64,000 nucleotides of DNA from Zobellia roscoffensis (lineage in GTDB: Bacteria; Bacteroidota; Bacteroidia; Flavobacteriales; Flavobacteriaceae). Shown here piece after piece: positions 56,632-64,000 of the stretch. Under the pieces are notes generated by a model. The model ran no database searches. It worked only from the letters and a program-made list of their open reading frames with translations, and had not been told where the DNA came from. Every line of letters begins with the position of its first letter. Position 1 is the first letter of the stretch. A program made the translations under genes and the position numbers. The DNA lies in NCBI RefSeq assembly GCF_015330165.1, contig NZ_JADDXT010000002.1:3499646-3563645 (forward strand), in the 5' to 3' direction.

Positions 56632-57681
56632 TTAATGAGGTTTGGGTATTTGGCGGTAAGCCGGGAAAAAGTTGCTTTCGCCATCATTCGTAATGTCAGA
56701 TAAATGTTCCTTTTGTTTTTTAGTAAGCTCTTTATATACTTTTGGATTGACAATATACTTCCAAAATTTGGCAGGTCTATGATTTTTTGAGAAAGTAGAT
56801 TTAAATGCAAATAGGGAATCGCTTTTAACGCCTTTTCCTCCACCTAAATTAAAGTATTTGTAACCTTCTTCGCTTGCGTCAATTCGCATTGTATCAATGA
56901 TTAGTTTAATAGCATTGAGATCTAAATACTCTTCTTTATAACCGGACAAATGGTATTGTACAATGTCATCCATTTTAATAAACATGGCGCCACCTATTAC
57001 CTCCTTAGTTTCATCTATAACACACAGTAAAAGTTCGGTCTTAAAGAATGAGCTGAGCATGAACTGGTAGAAATAACGATCATCAAAAAAATAACTTTCA
57101 TCTGCACTTACCCTACGCATATTCTCGTAATAGATTTCTATAAAAGTGCGAATATCTTCTTCTGAAGTGCCTTTTCTAACGGAGCAAACCTTCCGTGATT
57201 TGTTAATATAGGTTTTTAAACGGCTGCTGTACTGTTGGCGCTGTATATCTAGAGGTAAAGTAAGATCTATATAGACCACTTCGCCAGGACTGGAAATATC
57301 ACCAATCTTGGCAAGAATTTCTTCTTGATGATCTATATAAGGGTGAAGTCTAGAAAAAACGGATACTACCTTTTGCTCTAAAAAAAGCTTTTTCAGTTCA
57401 TTTTTAAAATTTGTATTTTCAAAATTAAGACTCTTAGTACTACATAAAGGGCCCGCATAGCCATAAACCGAGGTGACGTCTTTATAACTGGTACCCTCAA
57501 TTTCGCGTAGCATTAAAGGTAGTATAATACTTGCGCCTTCTTCCTCGTAATGTATAAGTATAGGGGTCTCTTCTTCCCTTTTTGAAAGATAGTGATAGTG
57601 GTAAGTATGGTAGAAGTCACAGTGGTCAACGGTTTTTATGATGTTGTTCCACTCACTTCTTTCCGTTATGATTTCAATCAT
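56632..57681 (-). CDS. FemAB-like GNAT-domain transferase
   Basis: A 349-residue protein of the peptidoglycan-bridge/FemAB-related GNAT group. Visible segments are HCDFYHTYHYHYLSKRE near the N-terminus, SVYGYAGPL, VYIDLTLPLDIQRQQYSSRLKTYINKSRK, the GNAT-like GGAMFIKMDDIVQYHLSGY, and NLGGGKGVKSDSLFAFKS. It is more distant from paralogs A and B than they are from each other. It leads a group of five genes with 5-64-base gaps, preceded by a 318-base gap that contains a consensus promoter. A role in decorating a surface polymer is likely from context only. Confidence 0.78.
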   Translation of the reverse strand: MIEIITERSEWNNIIKTVDHCDFYHTYHYHYLSKREEETPILIHYEEEGASIILPLMLREIEGTSYKDVTSVYGYAGPLCSTKSLNFENTNFKNELKKLFLEQKVVSVFSRLHPYIDHQEEILAKIGDISSPGEVVYIDLTLPLDIQRQQYSSRLKTYINKSRKVCSVRKGTSEEDIRTFIEIYYENMRRVSADESYFFDDRYFYQFMLSSFFKTELLLCVIDETKEVIGGAMFIKMDDIVQYHLSGYKEEYLDLNAIKLIIDTMRIDASEEGYKYFNLGGGKGVKSDSLFAFKSTFSKNHRPAKFWKYIVNPKVYKELTKKQKEHLSDITNDGESNFFPAYRQIPKPH

Positions 57682-57999
57682 TTAAATTGACTAAATGGTT
57701 GAGGAGACAATGAAGCCTGCCTCATAGGTTTTGGTTCGGGTTTGACTTAAATGTGATTTAAAAAACGAACCTTATCCGTAATGGACATTCCTAATTTCAA
57801 TAGTCAGCAAATAACTTGTCTTAAAAGCCATTTGATTAAGAATTAATTAAAAATCAGTTAAATTAAATACTTATTAAAGTATTTGTGTACAATGAATTAG
57901 AATAACTATTTGAAATAGCAAATTTACTGCTTTAGCAAAGATTAACAAAAGAAAGGTTGTCAACTTTTTGCTACTATCAATAAAAAAATAACCGCTATT
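57682..57999. other. 318-base intergenic region with promoter and long leader
   Basis: No gene was found. The right part may hold a weak terminator for the upstream HAD phosphatase gene (on the minus strand, AAAGTTG/CAACCTTT followed by CTTTTG). A consensus promoter lies at 57919-57948, leaving about 235 bases of AT-rich leader before the ATG at 57681. No other conserved element was recognised. Confidence 0.5.
57919..57948 (-). promoter_or_regulatory. canonical promoter within the polysaccharide cluster
   Basis: On the minus strand TTG (57948-57946) is followed after 19 bases by TAAATTTG (57926-57919), an exact -33/-7 pair. It would drive the FemAB-like, MBOAT, SGNH and HAD-fusion genes to its left, separately from the glycosyltransferases to its right. 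Confidence 0.65.
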
Positions 58000-58677
58000 C
58001 TAACGGACATTAATGTCTTTAATATTTTTTACAAAAACCTTAGGAAGGTTCGTTTCAGTAAAATAAAGAAACGAATCATTATGAATGTTTAGTCCGTTGT
58101 CAATCAACCCTATACTGTTCCAGCCGAGAATATTTGGAGTAATAAAATCCTTCCTTACATTATCTGCAACATAGCAGTAATTATGGTTCTTGAAAATTTG
58201 TTCTATCGCTAGGTAATTTTTCCTATTCGGTTTTTCTGTACCTAACTCTTCGGAAATTATAATTTTATCAAAGAACTCTTCAATACCTAACGCTTTTAGT
58301 TTTGCTCTTTGAGTTTTACTTCTACCATCTGTAATAATAGCAAGCTTGCCTTTCTTCTCTTTTATTGATTTTAGGAGAGGAAGAACACCTTTAAATGTGT
58401 TTATAATTGGATTATGATTCCTATAAAGACTTAATAAAACTTTTTTGTCTATCTTAAAGGTGGTGGTTAAATACTCAAATACATTTTCTTTGTTTCGGTA
58501 CATAGAAAACATTTGAGCAAAAAGATTCTCCCATTGCTCTGGATTTAGCTCCTTGGCTATAGCCGAATAAGCAGACCTGAGGTAGTCAATTTCATTATAG
58601 AGTGTGTCGTCTAAATCAAAAACGATGACTGATTTTTCATCAACCTTTATATCCATGCACCAAAATTTCATCGTCAT
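58000..58677 (-). CDS. HAD-superfamily phosphatase
   Basis: A HAD subfamily IA hydrolase of up to 225 residues. Motif I is VFDLDDTLYNE, motif II is AIITDGRSKTQRAKL, a Lys follows in GTEKPNRKNY, and an Asp lies in CYVADNVRKDF. Three in-frame ATGs occur at the 5' end (58677, 58671, 58656); the last gives MDIKVDEKSVIVFDLDDT and only a 17-base overlap with the ATP-grasp gene, and I consider it the most natural start. The tight overlap implies translational coupling and a shared pathway, probably removing phosphate from the ligase substrate or product. The substrate is unknown. Confidence 0.85.
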   Translation of the reverse strand: MTMKFWCMDIKVDEKSVIVFDLDDTLYNEIDYLRSAYSAIAKELNPEQWENLFAQMFSMYRNKENVFEYLTTTFKIDKKVLLSLYRNHNPIINTFKGVLPLLKSIKEKKGKLAIITDGRSKTQRAKLKALGIEEFFDKIIISEELGTEKPNRKNYLAIEQIFKNHNYCYVADNVRKDFITPNILGWNSIGLIDNGLNIHNDSFLYFTETNLPKVFVKNIKDINVR

Positions 58678-59608
58678 ACCTGATCATAAGTAAGTCTTTT
58701 TCCCAGCAATCAAAATTTTCTTCAATCTGTTTACCTTGTGTGAACTCTTCTATAATCCATTTTGGATAATTGGCTCCGGACAAGTAGGATAGGGGGTAAC
58801 CTCCACCAAACCTAGGGTTAATTTCAATAGCTCTTACTTTATCTTCTGTGCTGTGTACAAAAAATTGAGCGGTCAGACATCCTACTGCGCCACTAACGCT
58901 AGCTAGGTTTTCTTTGATATAATCAACCAAAAGATTCTTTACGGTCAGAGCTTTATAAACCTCACCATCTCTAACTTCAATTCTCATACGAGGAACAACA
59001 CATTTAAGTTTGTTGTCTTTCCCATAATACAAATCGCATGTGAATTCCTCATAAACATCATGGTCAAGATACTCCAAGAACATGAGCTTGTCATTTTCAA
59101 AGTGATAATCTGTTAGGTCTTTTTGCTCTTTTATTAGATACGTGTCAACACTTCTGCTACCATCAATAGGTTTAATGAATAGGGGTAAAGTGTAGTCGTC
59201 TTTCGTAAATTCTTTTGCGACGGCAACATTATGCTCTTCAAAAAAATTATGAATTTGTCTTTTATCTCTGCATTTACCAACAAAATCAGTAGAAGCTACA
59301 ACGGGGGTAATTCCGTTCTTTTCTAAAAGCAATCTATTTTGCGCTAAAGGCAATAGTTCCGTATCAATCGTCGGAATGAGTAATCCTATATTACGATTTT
59401 TACACTCTTCGATTAACACATCAAAGTAATCAGGATGAGTAACAAAGGGTACTTTAAAATAACCATCGGCTATTTGGCATGCGCCAGAAAGTGTTGGATC
59501 TGCATCTGAGGCATAAACTTTTGCATTAGGATATATTTTTTTAAGTTCCTTTTGAAATGCCCTAACAAGAGAGACACGTCTACCGGCAGAAGATATGAGG
59601 ATATTCAT
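58640..59608 (-). CDS. ATP-grasp ligase (carbamoyl-phosphate-synthase-like)
   Basis: A 322-residue ATP-grasp protein. The N-terminal Rossmann-like part starts NILISSAGRRVSLVRAF, followed by DADPTLSGACQIADGYF. The ATP-grasp part shows FIKPIDGSRSVDTY and the metal-binding AIEINPRFGGGYPLSYLSGANY near the end. The family forms acyl-phosphate intermediates and joins carboxylates to amines, as in CarB or PylC. In glycan clusters it may form an amide on a sugar or attach an amino acid. It overlaps the HAD gene downstream and shares ATGA with the GT2 gene upstream. The substrate is unknown. Confidence 0.85.
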   Translation of the reverse strand: MNILISSAGRRVSLVRAFQKELKKIYPNAKVYASDADPTLSGACQIADGYFKVPFVTHPDYFDVLIEECKNRNIGLLIPTIDTELLPLAQNRLLLEKNGITPVVASTDFVGKCRDKRQIHNFFEEHNVAVAKEFTKDDYTLPLFIKPIDGSRSVDTYLIKEQKDLTDYHFENDKLMFLEYLDHDVYEEFTCDLYYGKDNKLKCVVPRMRIEVRDGEVYKALTVKNLLVDYIKENLASVSGAVGCLTAQFFVHSTEDKVRAIEINPRFGGGYPLSYLSGANYPKWIIEEFTQGKQIEENFDCWEKDLLMIRYDDEILVHGYKG

Positions 59609-60630
59609 TGTGTTAAAGTATAAAAAGATCGGAACATCTTTATGAATGGATTGATCAAAGGTTTTCTGTTAAATACGAAAACCAGGCAGGAATAGCCTAT
59701 TCCATGATAATCTTCTCCAATAAATTTCTTTAATGGATAAGCGTCTATTTTTTCAAAGTCTGATAACATGGCCGGAATTTCGGAAACTGAGATATCTGAC
59801 TTCATTAAACGTACCATAAGAAAAAAGACAAAAGATTGTTGTCTTGTTTTTAAACGTTTGATGCAAGCCGCTGCGTTAGGGTGATTACTTGGAATCGTTG
59901 CTATTAGCTTAGCAAATACATGTGCTGCATTAGCATTGTCATAAATCACTTTATTATAATGCTCGGGACTTTTATTCCGCATTGCCGAGGTGGGCAAAAT
60001 ACGGTACCTATGTACGTCTAAAGTAGTATGTGCTATTCTTTTAGCTTGGCAGAACAACTCTGAAGTAAGTATAGCATCTTCCATCCACTTGCCTTCTATA
60101 AACCGAATACCAGTGTTTTTGATAAAATCGCGTTTAATCAAATACCACCAAATTTCATTTTTATGTTTTTTGTCAGCAATATATGTGATACCATCTTTAA
60201 TCTCTATTTCATTATTGATATCTAAAGAATCTATGTTGTTAGAATAGGGATAAGGTTTGCTTACTACTGATTTGCTGACGAAAGTCAAAATATCCAAATC
60301 ATTACCTGAACAAACATCCAGTAATTTGGGAAGGGTGTTTTGAGCAACGTAATCATCTGGATCCAAAAAATAGACATATTTACCTGTGGCAAGGTCATAT
60401 CCTGAATTTCTTGCAGCTCCTACACCTCCATTTTTTTTGTCTACTACTTTAATTTGCGGATATTTTGTTTCGTAATCCTGAGCGATTTGTAATGTTCCGT
60501 CTTTAGATTCATCATTCACAATAATCACCTCATATTCTGAGCTGTCCAGGTTTTGAAGTAAAAGACTATCAACACATTCCTGTAGGTACAACTCCATGTT
60601 ATAACATGGTATAATGATACTTAATCGCAT
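59605..60630 (-). CDS. family 2 glycosyltransferase
   Basis: A 341-residue GT-A-fold inverting glycosyltransferase. The N-terminal LSIIIPCYNMELYLQECVDSLL, IIVNDESKDGT, GGVGAARNSGYDLATG and the DXD-like LDPDDY (about 88-95) define family GT2. The acceptor region includes KWMEDAILTSELF. No transmembrane helix is evident, so it is probably cytoplasmic and membrane associated. It overlaps the sugar transferase gene by 10 bases and the ATP-grasp gene by four, consistent with one operon. The sugar is unknown. Confidence 0.9.
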   Translation of the reverse strand: MRLSIIIPCYNMELYLQECVDSLLLQNLDSSEYEVIIVNDESKDGTLQIAQDYETKYPQIKVVDKKNGGVGAARNSGYDLATGKYVYFLDPDDYVAQNTLPKLLDVCSGNDLDILTFVSKSVVSKPYPYSNNIDSLDINNEIEIKDGITYIADKKHKNEIWWYLIKRDFIKNTGIRFIEGKWMEDAILTSELFCQAKRIAHTTLDVHRYRILPTSAMRNKSPEHYNKVIYDNANAAHVFAKLIATIPSNHPNAAACIKRLKTRQQSFVFFLMVRLMKSDISVSEIPAMLSDFEKIDAYPLKKFIGEDYHGIGYSCLVFVFNRKPLINPFIKMFRSFYTLTQ

Positions 60631-61247
60631 AATTTGCTATTTCCTGTTCCTGTAAATAATTCCATGGTAGCGCTTGTATCGGAGGAAATACCATCACTTT
60701 TAATCACTTTCAATACGGTCAATACGAGTATTTTTATGTCCAGTAAAAAGGTTAGATGATCCACGTACCAGACGTCATAGTCAAATTTTTTACCCCAAGA
60801 AATAGCATTTCTGCCATTTACTTGTGCCCATCCCGTTATGCCAGGTTTGACTTCATGCCGCCTTTTTTGATATTCATTGTATAGAGGTAGATAAGAAACT
60901 AATAAAGGACGAGGTCCAATTAAGCTCATATCTCCTTTCAATACATTTATCAATTGAGGTAATTCATCAAGCGACGTTTTTCTAACAAATTTTCCTGCAG
61001 GAGTAAGCCTAACTTCATCGGGTAGAAGATTGCCGGAAGCATCTTTTTTATCGTTCATGGTTTTGAACTTTAGTATTTTAAATATTCGGCCTCTTTTTCC
61101 TGGGCGTTTTTGAATAAAAAATATACTACCATGATTTGCAACTCCTAAAAAGACAATGACAAGCAATATAATGGGCGAGGTCAATGCTAAAATTGACAAT
61201 GCCATTATAAAATCAATCAATCTTTTAAAAAAGTATCGGTAAATCAT
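60621..61247 (-). CDS. initiating phosphoglycosyl transferase (small sugar transferase)
   Basis: A 208-residue monotopic phosphoglycosyl transferase of the bacterial sugar transferase family. One N-terminal hydrophobic hairpin (about 10-40) is followed by the catalytic core with GRIFKILKFKTMN, the Asp-Glu dyad in TSLDELPQLINVLKGDMSLIGPRP, and KPGITGWAQVNGRN. It lacks the N-terminal multi-helix domain of WcaJ-type enzymes and is the PglC size. It transfers the first sugar-1-phosphate to undecaprenyl phosphate. It has its own -7 box four bases from ATG. Confidence 0.92.
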   Translation of the reverse strand: MIYRYFFKRLIDFIMALSILALTSPIILLVIVFLGVANHGSIFFIQKRPGKRGRIFKILKFKTMNDKKDASGNLLPDEVRLTPAGKFVRKTSLDELPQLINVLKGDMSLIGPRPLLVSYLPLYNEYQKRRHEVKPGITGWAQVNGRNAISWGKKFDYDVWYVDHLTFLLDIKILVLTVLKVIKSDGISSDTSATMELFTGTGNSKLCD

Positions 61248-61251
61248 AAAA

Positions 61252-61259
61252 CAAATCTA
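61252..61259 (-). promoter_or_regulatory. -7 box of the sugar transferase gene, four bases from ATG
   Basis: The minus strand reads TAGATTTG, then TTTT, then ATG at 61247. The box is an exact TAnnTTTG; no -33 TTG is obvious. It lies in a 193-base gap that also contains the palindrome ACCAAGTACTTGGT (61309-61322) followed on the plus strand by a T run. Confidence 0.5.
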
Positions 61260-61440
61260 ATTGCTGTCGCAAAATAACTATAAAAATACCGACTAATTTT
61301 GGATATAGACCAAGTACTTGGTTTTTTGTTAAAATACAACTAGTGATAGGTCTAGATGTTGGTTTTAAGTAGAAACCTATATTACTTTTAGTATCTAGCT
61401 AACTAGCTGTCATTTTTTAGTATAATTGGATGAATGTTAA

Positions 61441-62586
61441 TTAGTCAAGGAGTTGATATTCTTTTAATTGTTCGGACCAAACATACTCTTGATTATATTT
61501 TTTAGCAATTAGCTGCCTGTATTCTTTATTGTGATTTTCATGTTTTGACGTATTCTCCAAACAGTTTAACATGGCTTCTGTTAATGCATTACTATCCCTT
61601 ACAGGGATTATGGTGCCGTTTACTCCATTTTCAATTATTTCATTGGAGCCATTTATATTGGTAACAATGCTGTAAATACCCATGGCACCTGCTTGTAACA
61701 GAACGTTGGGAAAGCCTTCTCGATAGCTAGGGAAAACAAAAATATTCGAGATAGCAAAATAGGGTCTAACATCTTGCTGCCAACCGGCGGATATTATGGA
61801 ATCATTTTCTTCAATTTCTTTTTCTATCGAAAAAGGCAATGGGTCCATATCTTTTTCATAGGGCCCTACAAGTAACAGTTTAGAATTTTTAGAATGCTTT
61901 TGTATTTTAGTAAATGAGTTAATCATTTCTTCTATACCTTTATCGAAACCAATACGGCCTACAAAAGTCCAAACAAAATCTGGCTGTTGAATATTCAAGC
62001 TTTCCCGTATTTCGTTTTGCTTATTTTTGGGGTAGATTTCGGGGTCAAAATGAGAAAGGTCAATTCCATTTACATTGCCATGTCCTATAATTTGTAAAGG
62101 TTTTTTGGTGATTTTATATTTTATAAGATCATTCTTCACACCTTGGCCTTCGGGATAAATATTGGTAGCACAATAACAGATTATTCTATCGAAAAAAATC
62201 AACATCTTTTTCATCATTCCAGTTTGAGTGGGAAACACTAGTCCTGTAAAAGTGTGTAATCTATTGGGTACTCCTGCCAAATATCCAGCAACCGTACTTA
62301 AAAGTCCAGCCTTGGGAGTGATGGAATGAATAATAAACGGTTTTTCTTTTCTAAAAAGGGTGTATAATTTGTAAAGTGATTTGAAGTCGGCTAGAATATT
62401 AATCCTCCTGTCAATATTTACCACTATAGTGTTAATACCTTCAGTTTCCCTAATAGTTTGGTGTTGCTCACCTTCGGAAGCTATTGCGCTCACCTCATAA
62501 TGCTCGTTCATGAAACGCAACTGGCCCTTTAAAAGCACGGCAAGAGAGCCAGGGGCCGCGGCAATTCTAAAAAGTTTTCTTTTCAT
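61441..62586 (-). CDS. family 4 glycosyltransferase (group 1)
   Basis: A 381-residue GT-B-fold retaining glycosyltransferase. Visible parts are the N-terminal KRKLFRIAAAPGSLAVLL, HSITPKAGLLSTVAGYLAGV (about 105-125), VGRIGFDKGIEEMI (about 213-226) and the nucleotide-sugar motif PSYREGFPNVLLQAGAMG (about 287-304). The N-terminal region is like PglA/CapM enzymes of capsule and O-antigen assembly. It overlaps the other GT4 gene by one base, so the two are translationally coupled. Donor and acceptor are unknown. Confidence 0.9.
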   Translation of the reverse strand: MKRKLFRIAAAPGSLAVLLKGQLRFMNEHYEVSAIASEGEQHQTIRETEGINTIVVNIDRRINILADFKSLYKLYTLFRKEKPFIIHSITPKAGLLSTVAGYLAGVPNRLHTFTGLVFPTQTGMMKKMLIFFDRIICYCATNIYPEGQGVKNDLIKYKITKKPLQIIGHGNVNGIDLSHFDPEIYPKNKQNEIRESLNIQQPDFVWTFVGRIGFDKGIEEMINSFTKIQKHSKNSKLLLVGPYEKDMDPLPFSIEKEIEENDSIISAGWQQDVRPYFAISNIFVFPSYREGFPNVLLQAGAMGIYSIVTNINGSNEIIENGVNGTIIPVRDSNALTEAMLNCLENTSKHENHNKEYRQLIAKKYNQEYVWSEQLKEYQLLD

Positions 62587-63749
62587 TATCTATTAAGGTG
62601 TTTGCACCAAATAACTTTGGATAAAGCTAGTTCATAAGATTTTAGGATTCCTTCCTTACTAAAGTCCTTTATGCGCTCAAGAACATGTGTTTTACAACTT
62701 TTTAAATACTCAGGATTTTCTAAAAAATAAGTCATTCCTTTGGCCATTAAGTCTACATTGCCCACAGGCGTTAAAATTCCGTAAGATGTTTGCATAATTT
62801 CAGTTTCATGAGGCTCATCCAGTTTCATTATTTCGCTAGGGCCTGACTTGCAATTTGTGGTCAAGATAGGTAACCCACAGCACATGGCCTCTAACAATAC
62901 ATTGGGAAATCCTTCATGATTGGAGCCGAAAACGAATAAATCGGCTGCTTTTAAGTATTGATAAGGGTTATTGTCAAAACCAAGGAAGAATACGCGGTCT
63001 TCGAGGTTTAAATCGACAACAAGTTGTTTTAATTCTGTTTGAAGATGACCACGCCCCAATAGATACAATCTTACCTTAGGAACTTTTTCAATAGCTTCTA
63101 GCAAAAGCTTATGATTTTTAACAACTTCCATTCTTCCCACCGTAATCATATTAAAATAGGCAGGGTCAAAAAAGTTTTCTTTTTGTTCTATGTTGTCAAT
63201 TTTGTCAATATCTATGGGGTTTTGTATGACCCCAGTTAATTCTGGTTTAATATTGTAATTATCAATCAAATCCTTGACGTTAGCCTCTGAGTTTCCAATA
63301 ACAAAATCGGCTTTTGGATAGAGCTTTTTAACCAATATGTTATTAATTTTTGATTGCGCATCACCATAGCCATACTGCATACTTGCATAATTACGCTCGC
63401 TAACAATAATTTTCGGCGGTCTTTTGTTCATATACCGCATTAAAACATTTACGTAATTGGGTCTAGACAATAAGCTGAAGGAGTGCGTGAGTTTTAGTTT
63501 TTTAGAGAGTCGAGCATACTTGTATGCCAAATATGGAAGTTTAACTAGTTTGAAAATACCGTTTTCATTGGCCTGTGATTTTTCTATATAATGAACGGGA
63601 ATGTCTTCAGGAACATCATAACTGATCGTGTTGTTCATTAACACTAAATGTACGGTGTGTCCATTACTTTTTAAATAAGGCAAAAGGTATGAGACTACAC
63701 GTTCAGCGCCACCGCCAGCTAAAGAGTATATAAAGAGGGCTATTGTCAT
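62586..63749 (-). CDS. family 4 glycosyltransferase (group 1)
   Basis: A 387-residue GT-B-fold glycosyltransferase. The N-terminal IALFIYSLAGGGAERVVSYLLPYL is a classic GT4 start; ISERNYASMQ, VGRMEVVKNHKLLLEAI (about 205-221) and GSNHEGFPNVLLEAMCCGLPI (about 275-295) follow. It resembles GalNAc transferases of the PglH/PglJ type but specificity cannot be set. It shares one base with the next glycosyltransferase gene downstream. The region upstream (63750-63846) has no clear promoter, so it probably belongs to a transcript entering from the right. Confidence 0.9.
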   Translation of the reverse strand: MTIALFIYSLAGGGAERVVSYLLPYLKSNGHTVHLVLMNNTISYDVPEDIPVHYIEKSQANENGIFKLVKLPYLAYKYARLSKKLKLTHSFSLLSRPNYVNVLMRYMNKRPPKIIVSERNYASMQYGYGDAQSKINNILVKKLYPKADFVIGNSEANVKDLIDNYNIKPELTGVIQNPIDIDKIDNIEQKENFFDPAYFNMITVGRMEVVKNHKLLLEAIEKVPKVRLYLLGRGHLQTELKQLVVDLNLEDRVFFLGFDNNPYQYLKAADLFVFGSNHEGFPNVLLEAMCCGLPILTTNCKSGPSEIMKLDEPHETEIMQTSYGILTPVGNVDLMAKGMTYFLENPEYLKSCKTHVLERIKDFSKEGILKSYELALSKVIWCKHLNR

Positions 63750-63846
63750 TTGTAATGTTTTTTCAATTATAGGCCGATAGATTTCAAAAGGATGAGATCT
63801 AAAGTGCTAGAGATATAGTGATGGAGGATGGATTAAAACTTTCAAT

Positions 63847-63999
63847 TTATTTTGATTTGGTGATACTTAGAAAAAAGGACTTGTAATCTTCCAAGATTAT
63901 ACTTTTATCGAACTTAGAGTAAACGGAATTGGAAACGGTTTTAGGATTAAAATGCTCTAGATTGTTGAGGTGTTGAAAATATTCCTTCTCATTCTTTGC
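63847..63999 (-). CDS. C-terminal fragment of a gene continuing past the right edge
   Basis: The minus strand is open from the window edge to a TAA at 63847, giving 50 residues that begin AKNEKEYFQHLNNLEHF and end FFLSITKSK. The composition and the position, 97 bases before the GT4 gene in a polysaccharide cluster, suggest the end of another glycosyltransferase. Nothing in the fragment proves it. Confidence 0.55.
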   Translation of the reverse strand, partial: AKNEKEYFQHLNNLEHFNPKTVSNSVYSKFDKSIILEDYKSFFLSITKSK

Positions 64000-64000
64000 A

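Noticed and set aside
49296..64000. Polysaccharide cluster considered as a recently acquired island
   Set aside because: No integrase, transposase, tRNA gene or flanking direct repeat is visible, and base composition looks like the rest of the window; the right boundary is outside.

Overview
The window looks like chromosomal DNA from a marine-type member of the Flavobacteriaceae (Bacteroidota). The evidence is a SusC/SusD pair, a type IX secretion (T9SS) type-B sorting domain on a giant surface protein, a Bacteroidota-style LptD, the bacillithiol gene bshA, AT-rich DNA, several TTG/GTG starts, and repeated TAnnTTTG -7 promoter boxes instead of Shine-Dalgarno sites. The genus cannot be fixed from sequence alone; a Zobellia/Maribacter-like bacterium is plausible. 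No rRNA, tRNA, insertion sequence, prophage or CRISPR array was seen.

Layout. (1) 1-1455, minus: a PQQ-dependent aldose dehydrogenase lipoprotein and a truncated c-type cytochrome, probably an electron donor/acceptor pair. (2) 1592-10423: a 2943-residue SprB-repeat surface protein exported by T9SS, ending at a strong terminator. (3) 10552-21709: an esterase lipoprotein, a cytochrome c/FG-GAP fusion lipoprotein, then on the minus strand SusC, SusD and a 1194-residue FG-GAP/UnbV lipoprotein. This is a SusCD uptake locus with no glycoside hydrolase, and its substrate is unknown. (4) 22017-31458: housekeeping genes on the minus strand (THUMP-like methyltransferase, AI-2E family permease, DUF4159 protein, rsmE, tsaD), with tamB divergent from tsaD. 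(5) 31732-34675: pfkA, gap and a BadF/NagK-type sugar kinase. (6) 34753-43228: ridA and lptD on the minus strand; divergently an amidase with SPOR domain, an MCE (MlaD-like) protein, a membrane Fe-S protein, a CCG-domain Fe-S protein and a small Bacteroidota family of unknown function. (7) 43334-49290: a GH3/beta-lactamase fusion, bshA, a small lipoprotein and an OmpA-family protein. (8) 49296-64000, all minus: a surface-polysaccharide cluster running off the right edge. It holds glycosyltransferases, an initiating phosphoglycosyl transferase, an ATP-grasp ligase with a HAD phosphatase, three FemAB/GNAT-like transferases, an AlgI-type MBOAT with an AlgJ/AlgX-like SGNH partner, and a large HAD-fusion protein.

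How it fits together: envelope biogenesis dominates (LptD, TamB, MCE, amidase, OmpA, NagZ-like muropeptide hydrolase, polysaccharide assembly). The two regions most likely to hide undescribed biology are the CAZyme-free SusCD/FG-GAP/heme locus and the glycan-decoration module that combines O-acylation genes with paralogous FemAB-like transferases and an ATP-grasp/HAD pair. At the DNA level, three unrelated genes (rsmE, bshA, the sugar transferase) carry a perfect TAnnTTTG box exactly four bases before ATG, which suggests leaderless mRNAs.
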